DNA of 5,148 bases from an uncultured Pseudomonadota bacterium (GTDB lineage Bacteria > Pseudomonadota > Gammaproteobacteria > Burkholderiales > SG8-41). Location of the stretch: positions 1 through 5,148 of the forward strand of contig CAMPGR010000190.1 in assembly GCA_946885605.1 (NCBI GenBank), written 5' to 3'. The notes beneath the pieces are model-generated. The model was not told the origin of the DNA and ran no database searches. It was given only the letters and a program-made list of their open reading frames with translations. Of this stretch, positions 1-5,148 are shown piece by piece (position 1 is the stretch's first letter; each line of letters starts with the position of its first letter). The translations under genes and the position numbers were made by a program.

Positions 1-2
1 CG

Positions 3-371
3 ATGCGCACGACAGGTCGGAAATGGAGCGATACCGGTTCGAGCGTGCGCGAGCGCGCCCGGCAGGCGATGGAGACGACGCGCCGCCAGACGCATCGCGC
101 GCGCCAGGGCTTCGACTACATGCTGCACGAGCAACCGCTCGCGCTGGGTGCCATCGGGCTCGCCATTGGCGCCACCCTTGCCGCTGTCATGCCGCGCACG
201 CGTCAGGAAGACGAGTGGATGGGGGACGCGCGCGAGCGCCTCGCGGAGCAGGTGGCCGAGACCGGCAAGGAACAAGTGCATAAAGCGCGTGAGGCAGTGA
301 GTGCCGCGGGCGAACGGGGCGCACAGGAAGCCTCGAGCCCGCAGCAGGCCCAGAGTCCCACTGCTCCGTAG
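3..371 (+). CDS. Small single-TM protein, DUF3618/YqjD-like C-terminal part (5' partial)
   Basis: The frame ends in TAG at 369-371 and stays open to the window edge. The ATG at base 3 is therefore probably an internal Met of a longer protein, and no ribosome site can be seen. The visible 122 residues have an Arg-rich, coiled-coil-like N-terminal part (residues 10-37), one hydrophobic Gly/Ala segment between Pro45 and Pro64, and then RTRQEDEWMGDARERL followed by a charged Ala/Glu/Gln helix and a Ser/Pro/Gln tail. From memory, 'EQPLALGAIGLAIGA' followed by 'PRTRQEDEWMG' is typical of the C-terminal region of DUF3618-containing proteins. These relate loosely to the ElaB/YqjD class of tail-anchored stress or stationary-phase proteins at the inner membrane. 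A biochemical role is not established and I assign none. The following gene lies 95 bases away, so co-transcription is uncertain. Confidence 0.7.
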   Translation: MRTTGRKWSDTGSSVRERARQAMETTRRQTHRARQGFDYMLHEQPLALGAIGLAIGATLAAVMPRTRQEDEWMGDARERLAEQVAETGKEQVHKAREAVSAAGERGAQEASSPQQAQSPTAP

Positions 372-416
372 CTTTATTGCCGCACCGCCCGAGGGGGAGT
401 GCGTCGCAGGGAGGCG

Positions 417-422
417 TAAAAT
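417..422 (+). promoter_or_regulatory. Possible -10 box (TAAAAT) for the AsmA gene
   Basis: TAAAAT matches the sigma-70 consensus TATAAT at five of six positions. It stands out as an A/T island in a GC-rich gap, 45 bases before the AsmA start. At the expected spacing upstream (about 394-400) the sequence is G-rich with no TTGACA-like box, so this would be a weak or activator-dependent promoter. It may also be chance. Confidence 0.25.
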
Positions 423-424
423 GG

Positions 425-444
425 CGCGCGCGACAGTGCGCGCG
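425..444 (+). other. GC-only hairpin in the leader of the AsmA gene
   Basis: CGCGCGC (425-431) pairs perfectly with GCGCGCG (438-444) across the six-base loop GACAGT, ending 22 bases before the AsmA start codon. No T-run follows, so it is not a standard terminator. If the -10-like box at 417-422 is real, the hairpin would sit at or near the 5' end of the mRNA and could stabilise it. Alternating GC runs arise easily in such DNA, so function is unproven. Confidence 0.3.
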
Positions 445-466
445 GAGTGACGGCGATAGAAGAACC

Positions 467-2770
467 ATGAAAGTACTCAAGTACCTGCTGTTCGGACTCG
501 CGGTGCTCGTCGTCGCCGTGGGCGTGGCGATCGCTTACATCGCCGCGACATTCGACCCCAATCAGTACAAGCCCCAGATCGTTCAGACGGTAAAAGAGAG
601 AACGCAACGCACGCTCACGCTCGCGGGCGACATCGATCTCGCCTTCTTCCCCAGCGTGGGCGCGCGGCTCGGCAAGGCGACGCTCTCCGAGCGTGGAAGC
701 GCGAAGGAGTTCGCCGCGGTCGAGGACTTGCTCATCGCGGTGAAGCTCTGGCCGCTGCTTTCGCGCGAGATCGTGGTCGACGCGATCGACGTGAAGGGTC
801 TGCGCGCCCAGCTCATCCGCTACAAGGACGGCAGAACCAACTTCGACGATCTTGCGGGGGTGCCCGCTACGCCGCCCGCGCCAAGGAAGCCGGAGGCGAC
901 GCAGCCGGTCAAGATCGATATCGCGCGGATCCGAATACAGGATTCGGCCATCTCTTATGTGGACGAGCAGGCGGGCGCGAAGTATGAGTTTACGGGCGTC
1001 AAAGCGAGAACGGGTCGAATTGCAAGCGGTGTCCCGAGCGATATCGAAGCCGCGTTCCATGCACGGGGGAACGAGCCGAGCTTCGATCTCGCGACCGAGC
1101 TCAAGACGCAGCTTCGATTCGATATCGAACAAAAGGCGTTCGCCCTCCACGGACTCGATCTCACGGCACGGGGCGCCGCGGCGGGGGTCAGCGAGCTGAC
1201 AGCCGGCGCGAGAGGGGATATCGAGGCGCGGCTCGCGAGCAACGAGTTTCTCGCGTCCAAATTCATGGTGAGTGCCAAAGGCAAGCGCGAGGGGGGAGAT
1301 CTCGACGCGCGGTTCGAGATACCCGAGCTCGCGGTGACGCGGGACAATGTACGCGGCCAACGTATCGCATTCAACATGACGCTGGGCGCGGCGAAACGCA
1401 AGGTTGCGGCAAGGGTTGAAATTCCCGGCCTTGATGGCAATGCCAAGGCGTTCGCAGCGAAAGAGTTCACTGCCAGCTTCGACATCGAGGAGGACGGCAG
1501 CAGCACGCGCGTGAAGCTCGCAAGCCCGCTCGCGGGGAGCGTCGAGCGCAGGCAATTCGAGTTGCCCAGACTTGCGGCGAGGCTCAACCTCAGCAGCCCG
1601 CGGCTGCCGAAGGGCCCGATCGAGGCGACGCTCAACGGCGCGCTTACGGTGGATGCAGCAAAGGAAACCGCCAACCTCACTTTCGCCACGAAATTGGACG
1701 AGAGCACCATCAACGGCCGTGCCGGGCTCGCGAAGTTTGCGCCGCCGTCGTACACCTTCGATGTCGACGTGGACCGGCTTGATGCCGACCGCTACTTTCC
1801 CAAGACTTCGGAGCAGAAACGCGCCCCCGGAGGAGGCGAGCCGAAGGGGCAAGGGCAAGGCGAGGAGCAGCCGATCGACCTCGCGGCGCTCAGGGACGTG
1901 AACGCGAGCGGCACGCTCAAGATCGGCGCGCTCAAGGTTTCGGGGCTCCAGACCCGAAACGTGCGCCTCGATGTCAAAGCGGCAAACGGCACAGTCGACG
2001 TCAATCCGATCGCTGCAAACCTCTACCAGGGTGCCCTTGCAGGCGCGCTCATGATCGATGCGGCGAAGACGCCGTCATTTGCGATCAAGCAGAAACTCAC
2101 CGGTGTGGACATCGGCCCGCTCATCCGCGATCTTTCCGGCAACGACATGCTCGAGGGCACGGGGAACGTCAATGTCGACGTGAAGACGCAAGGCAACACG
2201 GTTTCCGCTCTCAAGAAGGGGCTCAACGGCAATGCCGCAGTACGGCTGACCGACGGCGCGCTCAAGGGCATCAACATTGCGGGTGCTATCCGCAGCGTGA
2301 GAGCAAAGCTCGGCGCGCTGCGCGGAGAACAGGTGCAGCAGTCGGACAGGACCCAGAAAACCGACTTCACCGAATTGAACGCGACGTTCACGATCAGGGA
2401 CGGTATCGCGCACAATAGCGATCTCGAGATGAAATCGCCGCTGCTGCGCGCAAGCGGCGAGGGCGATATCAACATCGTGGACGGCACGGTCGATTACCTG
2501 ATCAAGGCGACCATCGTCGCCACCACGAAGGGGCAGGGCGGGCGCGATCTTGCCGACCTGCAGGGTGTTACCGTCCCGGTACGGGTGAGCGGGCCGCTCG
2601 AAGACCCGTCCTACAAACTCGACTTCGCCGCGATCGCATCCGATGCGGCGAAGAAGAAGATCGAGTCCACGGTCCGCGAGGAACTGGAACGACGCCTCGA
2701 AGGCGGCGCCCGGGAGGGCAAGCCCGGCGGGGATCTCAAAGATCAGTTGAAGGGCCTGTTCGGCCGGTGA
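467..2770 (+). CDS. AsmA family protein
   Basis: This 767-residue envelope protein belongs to the AsmA family, relatives of E. coli AsmA, YicH, YhdP and TamB. The family is tied to outer-membrane biogenesis and probably to phospholipid transport across the periplasm. Residues 1-4 are short and basic and residues 5-27 form a single uncleaved inner-membrane anchor. The family marker FDPNQYKP (29-36) follows, then VSVGARLG-like repeats and DGRTNFDDL (121-129). A Pro/Ala-rich stretch (about 133-147) and a Gly/Gln/Glu linker (about 451-468) break a long run of short beta-strands. The C-terminal AsmA block has LNGNAAVRLTDGALKGINIA near residues 586-605, then RVSGPLEDPSYKLDF near 705-720 and a charged terminal helix. 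The start is the ATG at 467: the open frame extends upstream to a TTG at 377, but that would add a non-hydrophobic Arg-rich leader before the anchor. The ribosome site is only a weak purine run (AGAAGAA). mutY begins 16 bases after the stop, suggesting one transcript. The paralogue and the lipid carried cannot be told. Confidence 0.9.
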   Translation: MKVLKYLLFGLAVLVVAVGVAIAYIAATFDPNQYKPQIVQTVKERTQRTLTLAGDIDLAFFPSVGARLGKATLSERGSAKEFAAVEDLLIAVKLWPLLSREIVVDAIDVKGLRAQLIRYKDGRTNFDDLAGVPATPPAPRKPEATQPVKIDIARIRIQDSAISYVDEQAGAKYEFTGVKARTGRIASGVPSDIEAAFHARGNEPSFDLATELKTQLRFDIEQKAFALHGLDLTARGAAAGVSELTAGARGDIEARLASNEFLASKFMVSAKGKREGGDLDARFEIPELAVTRDNVRGQRIAFNMTLGAAKRKVAARVEIPGLDGNAKAFAAKEFTASFDIEEDGSSTRVKLASPLAGSVERRQFELPRLAARLNLSSPRLPKGPIEATLNGALTVDAAKETANLTFATKLDESTINGRAGLAKFAPPSYTFDVDVDRLDADRYFPKTSEQKRAPGGGEPKGQGQGEEQPIDLAALRDVNASGTLKIGALKVSGLQTRNVRLDVKAANGTVDVNPIAANLYQGALAGALMIDAAKTPSFAIKQKLTGVDIGPLIRDLSGNDMLEGTGNVNVDVKTQGNTVSALKKGLNGNAAVRLTDGALKGINIAGAIRSVRAKLGALRGEQVQQSDRTQKTDFTELNATFTIRDGIAHNSDLEMKSPLLRASGEGDINIVDGTVDYLIKATIVATTKGQGGRDLADLQGVTVPVRVSGPLEDPSYKLDFAAIASDAAKKKIESTVREELERRLEGGAREGKPGGDLKDQLKGLFGR

Positions 2771-2786
2771 TGGCCGCCGCGCGTCG

Positions 2787-3890
2787 ATGAGCGGCTTTGC
2801 CTCGAGGTTGATCGCCTGGCACAGGCGGGACGGGCGCCACGATCTGCCCTGGCAGGGGACGCGCGACCCCTACCGGATCTGGGTGTCGGAGATCATGCTC
2901 CAGCAAACGCAGGTCGCAACCGTCATCCCTTATTACCGGCGTTTCCTCGAGCGCTTCCCGGACATTGCAACACTCGCCGCCGCGCCTCTGGACGAGGTGC
3001 TCGGGCGGTGGAGCGGGCTCGGGTATTACTCGCGCGCGCGCAACCTCCACCGTGCGGCGCAATCGATCGTGAGCGAGTACCGCGGGCGTTTCCCCCGGGA
3101 TTTTGACAACGTCATCCGGCTGCCGGGTATCGGCCGCTCCACGGCGGGAGCGATCTGTGCCTTCGCGTACGGCGCGCGTCATGCGATTCTCGACGGCAAC
3201 GTCAAGCGCGTGCTCGCCCGCCATTACGGCATTCGAGGCTATCCCGGAGAGAGAAGCGTTGAGGCCGACCTCTGGCGGAAGGCCGCAGCATTGTTGCCGC
3301 GCAAGGACATCGGGCTCTATACGCAAGCATTGATGGACTTGGGCGCGTCGATATGCAAGCGGCGTAGGCCCTCATGTGCCGCGTGCCCCGTGGTCACCGC
3401 ATGCGTCGCCTACCAAAAGGGCCTGACCGATGCACTGCCGGCGCCGCGGCCGAAAAAGCCGCTGCCGCAGCGCTCGACACGAATGCTGGTGCTGGAGCAC
3501 GCGGGAAAGGTACTGCTTGAAAAGCGGCCGGCGAGCGGCGTCTGGGGCGCACTGTGGTCTTTGCCCGAGGCCGAGCCTGGCGAGGACCTGGGCGTGGCGT
3601 GCAGCACGCGTTTCGGCGTGCGCGTTACCCGGGCGACGAAACTTCCCCGGCTCGAGCATGGTTTCACCCATTTTCGACTCTCGATCGAGCCGTGGCATCT
3701 CCACGTATCGACGCTCGCGACGAGGGCCGCGGAGCCGCGCCATGCATGGTTCACGCCGGAAGAGGCGAGCTCAGCTGCGCTGCCTGCGCCGGTGCGGCGC
3801 ATCCTGGTCGAGATTCGAACAAAAACAGAATCGCCAAAGCCGCCAAGAGCTGAAAAGACAAAACAACTACCGCGAAACGGCACGAAATGA
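2787..3890 (+). CDS. mutY: A/G-specific adenine DNA glycosylase MutY
   Basis: MutY removes adenine mispaired with 8-oxoguanine (or guanine), starting base excision repair and preventing G:C to T:A transversions. The 367-residue protein shows the full family plan. The catalytic Glu is E35 in SEIMLQQTQV (E. coli E37). The helix-hairpin-helix is LPGIGRSTAGAI (112-123). The catalytic Asp is D136 in LDGNVKRV (E. coli D138), with the family lysine at K140. The [4Fe-4S] ligands C190, C197, C200 and C206 have the standard C-x6-C-x2-C-x5-C spacing. A MutT-like C-terminal domain (about 229-345) recognises 8-oxoG. It contains GVWGALWSLPE (251-261) and the recognition loop FTHF (293-296), where many homologues have FSH. 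The ATG at 2787 gives the usual short N-terminus before LIAWHRRDGRHDLPW. No Shine-Dalgarno is visible in the 16 bases after the AsmA stop, so expression probably depends on translation from that gene. The last 20 residues (E348-K367) are encoded by an inverted-repeat element and form an unusual Lys/Pro-rich tail. The enzyme core is intact. Confidence 0.97.
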   Translation: MSGFASRLIAWHRRDGRHDLPWQGTRDPYRIWVSEIMLQQTQVATVIPYYRRFLERFPDIATLAAAPLDEVLGRWSGLGYYSRARNLHRAAQSIVSEYRGRFPRDFDNVIRLPGIGRSTAGAICAFAYGARHAILDGNVKRVLARHYGIRGYPGERSVEADLWRKAAALLPRKDIGLYTQALMDLGASICKRRRPSCAACPVVTACVAYQKGLTDALPAPRPKKPLPQRSTRMLVLEHAGKVLLEKRPASGVWGALWSLPEAEPGEDLGVACSTRFGVRVTRATKLPRLEHGFTHFRLSIEPWHLHVSTLATRAAEPRHAWFTPEEASSAALPAPVRRILVEIRTKTESPKPPRAEKTKQLPRNGTK

Positions 3891-3900
3891 CACCAGAGCA
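3871..3900 (+). repeat. Imperfect 10-base tandem repeat (CRCGAAA type)
   Basis: Three consecutive 10-base units, CGCGAAACGG, CACGAAATGA and a decayed CACCAGAGCA, lie inside the larger inverted-repeat element. The second unit supplies the mutY stop codon (TGA at 3888-3890). CACGAAA-type strings often accompany CGCCAAG-type intergenic repeats as far as I recall. The third unit is poor, so the array may be only two units. Confidence 0.45.
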
Positions 3901-3957
3901 AGGTGCTTATTGAGTGTGCGTTGCCAAGCTCGTTCGCATGTAGAGCATGCCTGCGGT

Positions 3958-3984
3958 CTTGGCGTTCTTGGCGGCCTTGGCGGT
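3958..3984 (+). repeat. Three tandem 9-mers CTTGGCGNN (right arm)
   Basis: CTTGGCGTT (3958-3966), CTTGGCGGC (3967-3975) and CTTGGCGGT (3976-3984) run head to tail and share a seven-base core. They form most of the right arm of the inverted-repeat element. The left arm carries two matching units on the opposite strand (3830-3838 and 3839-3847). This is repeat DNA, and no protein is supported across it. Confidence 0.8.
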
Positions 3985-3997
3985 TGAATGGTATTGA

Positions 3998-5029
3998 TCA
4001 CCACAGATCGACGCTGCCGCCCCGCGCGCGGATCTGCTCCGCCCGGTTCTGCACAAAGCGCTGGAAGCTGGGGTGCGTCTGATAAGCGCCGCTCGCGACG
4101 TAGTCGAAGCTCGAAGCAAAGTGGAACGGCTTGACGTACGCCTCGATGCGAAATACCTCCGCGCCGCGGGCATCGAAAAAGACCACCGTGGGCGTGTAGG
4201 TGACGTTCAACTCGCGCGCCCATTCCGCTTCGCGCAAGCGCTTGCCGCCGGGGGTGATGACCGCCTGCTCCCCAAAGAGCTCGAGCCGCGCGACGTCGAA
4301 CTTCGCGATCAGCGATTCGAGCTCGGAATCCCGGAACCCGTGCGCGTGCATCTCATCGCACGCCGCGCAGTCCTTCTGCTCGAACACGATGGCGAGCGGT
4401 TTGGCGCCGCCATGCCTGCGCGCGAAATCGTATGGCGGCCGCATGAAAAACGGCTGCTGGTGCAGCTTCCCGGTCGCGGGCTCGCGAGCGTGGCGTTGCA
4501 GAAAAGAAGTGAATGCCTCCTTTCGCTCGTGCTTGCCGGCAACGTAATCGAGCGCCGCGTGAAATTTGTGCGGCGGATAGTAGCCGTTCAGCCGCAGCAC
4601 GATCTTTCCCTTCTCGTCGAAGAAGAGCAGCGTTGGGGTAAACTGCACCCTGAGCAGCGCGGCGAAGCTCTTCTCGGTGTAGGGCTTGCCGTCGGTCCAC
4701 GTCACTTCGCGATCGCCCCAAATGTTGATCGCGATGGCGTGGAACTGCACGCGGGTCTTGTCCGCAATGCGCTTGTCGGCGAAGTTGACGCGCATCAGCT
4801 CGCGGCAATACGGGCATCCGTCCTGGCCGAAGTACACCATGAGGCGCCGGCCGGTCTTCGCTGCGTCGCGGACGTCTTCGCGCACATCGAGAAACGTCTC
4901 GCGAAACCACGGCGGGATATGGATCGCGTGCGGACTCGGATTGAAGCCCGCGTCCGGCTTTCCGGCGGCGTGCACCGGCGCGAGCGAGGCAAGCAGCAGC
5001 GTTGCGATGCAAAGATACTGGTGAAGCAT
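3998..5029 (-). CDS. Exported protein with two tandem thioredoxin domains (SoxW-like)
   Basis: The 343-residue product begins with a signal peptide: hydrophobic residues 5-18, then APVHA before a likely cut near residue 21 or 22, which places it in the periplasm. Domain 1 (about 40-180) carries FGQDGCPYC with C72 and C75, plus the cis-proline loop FTPT (130-133). Domain 2 (about 205-333) carries KDCAAC with C221 and C224, plus YTPT (278-281). After each cis-Pro loop both domains repeat the pattern FFD-x-(K/R)-G, then a Tyr/Pro/His-Phe stretch and LDYV/FDYV. This indicates an internal duplication of the SoxW/Thioredoxin_2 type. The expected role is thiol-disulfide exchange; whether it reduces or oxidises, and its substrate, cannot be read from sequence. 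The ATG at 5029 is chosen because the signal peptide starts there; the frame runs back to a GTG at 5095, but that adds a residue string with no export character. It ends 13 bases from the repeat shared with mutY and probably follows the partial gene upstream in an operon. Confidence 0.87.
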   Translation of the reverse strand: MLHQYLCIATLLLASLAPVHAAGKPDAGFNPSPHAIHIPPWFRETFLDVREDVRDAAKTGRRLMVYFGQDGCPYCRELMRVNFADKRIADKTRVQFHAIAINIWGDREVTWTDGKPYTEKSFAALLRVQFTPTLLFFDEKGKIVLRLNGYYPPHKFHAALDYVAGKHERKEAFTSFLQRHAREPATGKLHQQPFFMRPPYDFARRHGGAKPLAIVFEQKDCAACDEMHAHGFRDSELESLIAKFDVARLELFGEQAVITPGGKRLREAEWARELNVTYTPTVVFFDARGAEVFRIEAYVKPFHFASSFDYVASGAYQTHPSFQRFVQNRAEQIRARGGSVDLW

Positions 5030-5034
5030 GGCTC

Positions 5035-5148
5035 TTATTGAGCCTCCTGCAAACGGTAGACAACCGCCTGCACCACAAACCTCCCCTCGCCGCACTGGGG
5101 GAGAGGGGAGGGGGTCCGGGCCGGCGGCGCGCCCAACCAGTACAGCGC
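5035..5148 (-). CDS. C-terminal end of an unidentified upstream gene (partial)
   Basis: Reading the minus strand from the right edge gives 37 open codons ending in TAA at 5035-5037. Third positions are G or C in 31 of 37 codons, against 20 of 37 at second positions, the pattern expected for real coding sequence in such a genome. The stop lies five bases before the thioredoxin ATG, typical of an operon pair. The product begins ALYWLGAPPA and ends VVQAVVYRLQEAQ. In between, RTPSPLPQCGEGR is encoded by a palindromic repeat. I do not recognise the family. The frame could be chance, since 37 open codons are not rare in GC-rich DNA, and the palindrome biases composition. The spacing and the plausible strand-like tail make a real gene somewhat more likely than not. 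Confidence 0.5.
   Translation of the reverse strand, partial: ALYWLGAPPARTPSPLPQCGEGRFVVQAVVYRLQEAQ
5043..5048 (-). promoter_or_regulatory. Shine-Dalgarno AGGAGG, distantly placed, for the thioredoxin gene
   Basis: On the minus strand a full AGGAGG lies 13 bases before the ATG at 5029, longer than the usual 5 to 9. It falls within the last codons of the putative upstream gene, whose TAA sits between it and the ATG. Ribosomes finishing that gene could restart here. A weaker AAGAG lies closer to the ATG. Confidence 0.5.
5080..5111. repeat. C/T-rich palindromic repeat (CCTCCCCTC / GAGGGGAGG)
   Basis: Perfect nine-base arms at 5080-5088 and 5103-5111 enclose a 14-base centre in which two more pairs can form (5090-5091 with 5100-5101). 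Elements of this appearance, with CCCTCTCC...GGAGAGGG arms, are familiar as dispersed intergenic repeats in proteobacteria, from memory. No T-run follows on either strand, so a simple terminator is unlikely. On the minus strand it falls in frame within the partial gene at the edge and would encode TPSPLPQCGEGR, like the PNPLPQAGEG peptides often seen where such repeats are translated. Confidence 0.7.

Larger units (their letters stand above)
3829..3985. repeat. Inverted-repeat-bounded element (CGCCAAG type) between convergent genes
   Basis: The left arm (3829-3850) and the reverse complement of the right arm (3964-3985) agree at 19 of 22 positions. Two of the three differences would still pair as G-U in RNA, so only one true mismatch remains. 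The arms are built of 9-mers of the form GCCGCCAAG. They enclose 113 bases that include the end of mutY, short CACGAAA-like repeats and a small perfect hairpin (GCATG 3936-3940 / CATGC 3946-3950). The thioredoxin gene ends 13 bases beyond the right arm. No T-run follows either arm, so it is not a classic intrinsic terminator, though so strong a stem between convergent genes could stop or protect both transcripts. CGCCAAG strings of this sort are, from memory, common intergenic repeats in several proteobacterial and other genomes. No transposase and no clean target duplication are seen. It could be a non-autonomous mobile repeat, a remnant, or a REP-like structure. Confidence 0.75.

Noticed and set aside
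381..403. Possible terminator hairpin after the first gene (CGCAC / GTGCG)
   Set aside because: Only five base pairs around a large mismatched interior, and no T-run follows, so it is not a convincing terminator.
955..1755. Minus-strand open frame of 266 codons within the AsmA gene
   Set aside because: Ser/Ala/Leu-rich composition, no domain, and complete overlap with the real gene; an antisense shadow.
374..1858. Long minus-strand open frame (494 codons) opposite the AsmA gene
   Set aside because: It overlaps a well-supported AsmA gene, and its product is Arg/Leu-rich with no recognisable domain. Long antisense frames are expected where third codon positions are nearly all G or C.
3828..3989. 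GAAT at both ends of the inverted-repeat element as a target-site duplication
   Set aside because: The two copies do not sit at the same distance from the inverted ends, and a four-base match is easily chance.
4073..5041. Plus-strand open frame of 322 codons opposite the thioredoxin gene
   Set aside because: The minus strand encodes two clear CXXC thioredoxin domains with a signal peptide. The plus-strand product is Arg/Val-rich without motifs.
3906..5042. Shared CTTATTGAG at 3906-3914 and 5034-5042
   Set aside because: A nine-base repeat is expected many times by chance in 5 kb, and the flanks do not match.
5029..5095. Upstream GTG start for the thioredoxin gene
   Set aside because: It would put 22 Gly/Arg/Cys-containing residues before a clear signal peptide, and would overlap the likely upstream gene end and the palindrome.

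Overview
This is GC-rich chromosomal DNA with strong G/C preference at third codon positions. The gene set (a DUF3618-like membrane protein, an AsmA-family protein, mutY and a double-thioredoxin periplasmic protein) suggests a proteobacterium. A betaproteobacterium (Burkholderiales or Nitrosomonadales type) is my best guess, from protein style and the AsmA-mutY pairing; this is inference, not a database result. The neighbourhood is mostly housekeeping.

Layout, left to right. A 5'-partial gene (to 371, +) encodes the C-terminal part of a small single-membrane-segment protein resembling DUF3618/YqjD-type stress proteins. After a 95-base gap with a weak -10-like box and a GC hairpin comes a 767-residue AsmA-family protein (467-2770, +). 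Sixteen bases later follows mutY (2787-3890, +), the adenine DNA glycosylase, with all catalytic and iron-sulfur residues intact. A convergent gene (3998-5029, -) encodes an exported protein made of two tandem thioredoxin folds, each with its own CXXC. At the right edge an open minus-strand frame (5035-5148) ends 5 bases before the thioredoxin gene. It looks like the tail of an upstream gene in the same operon.

The least ordinary features are repeats that reach into coding sequence on both sides of the thioredoxin gene. Between the convergent genes lies a ~157-base element bounded by 22-base inverted repeats made of CTTGGCGGC-type 9-mers (3829-3985). The last 20 MutY codons and its stop lie inside it, so MutY carries a repeat-encoded Lys/Pro-rich tail. 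At 5080-5111 a C/T-rich palindrome of a type common between bacterial genes lies in frame within the putative tail of the upstream partial gene. 

Functionally, AsmA-type proteins concern envelope biogenesis or lipid transport, MutY repairs 8-oxoG:A mispairs, and the thioredoxin protein handles thiol-disulfide chemistry in the periplasm. Nothing ties these into one pathway. I see no RNA gene, CRISPR array, complete insertion sequence, phage gene or defence system, and no convincing undescribed system.
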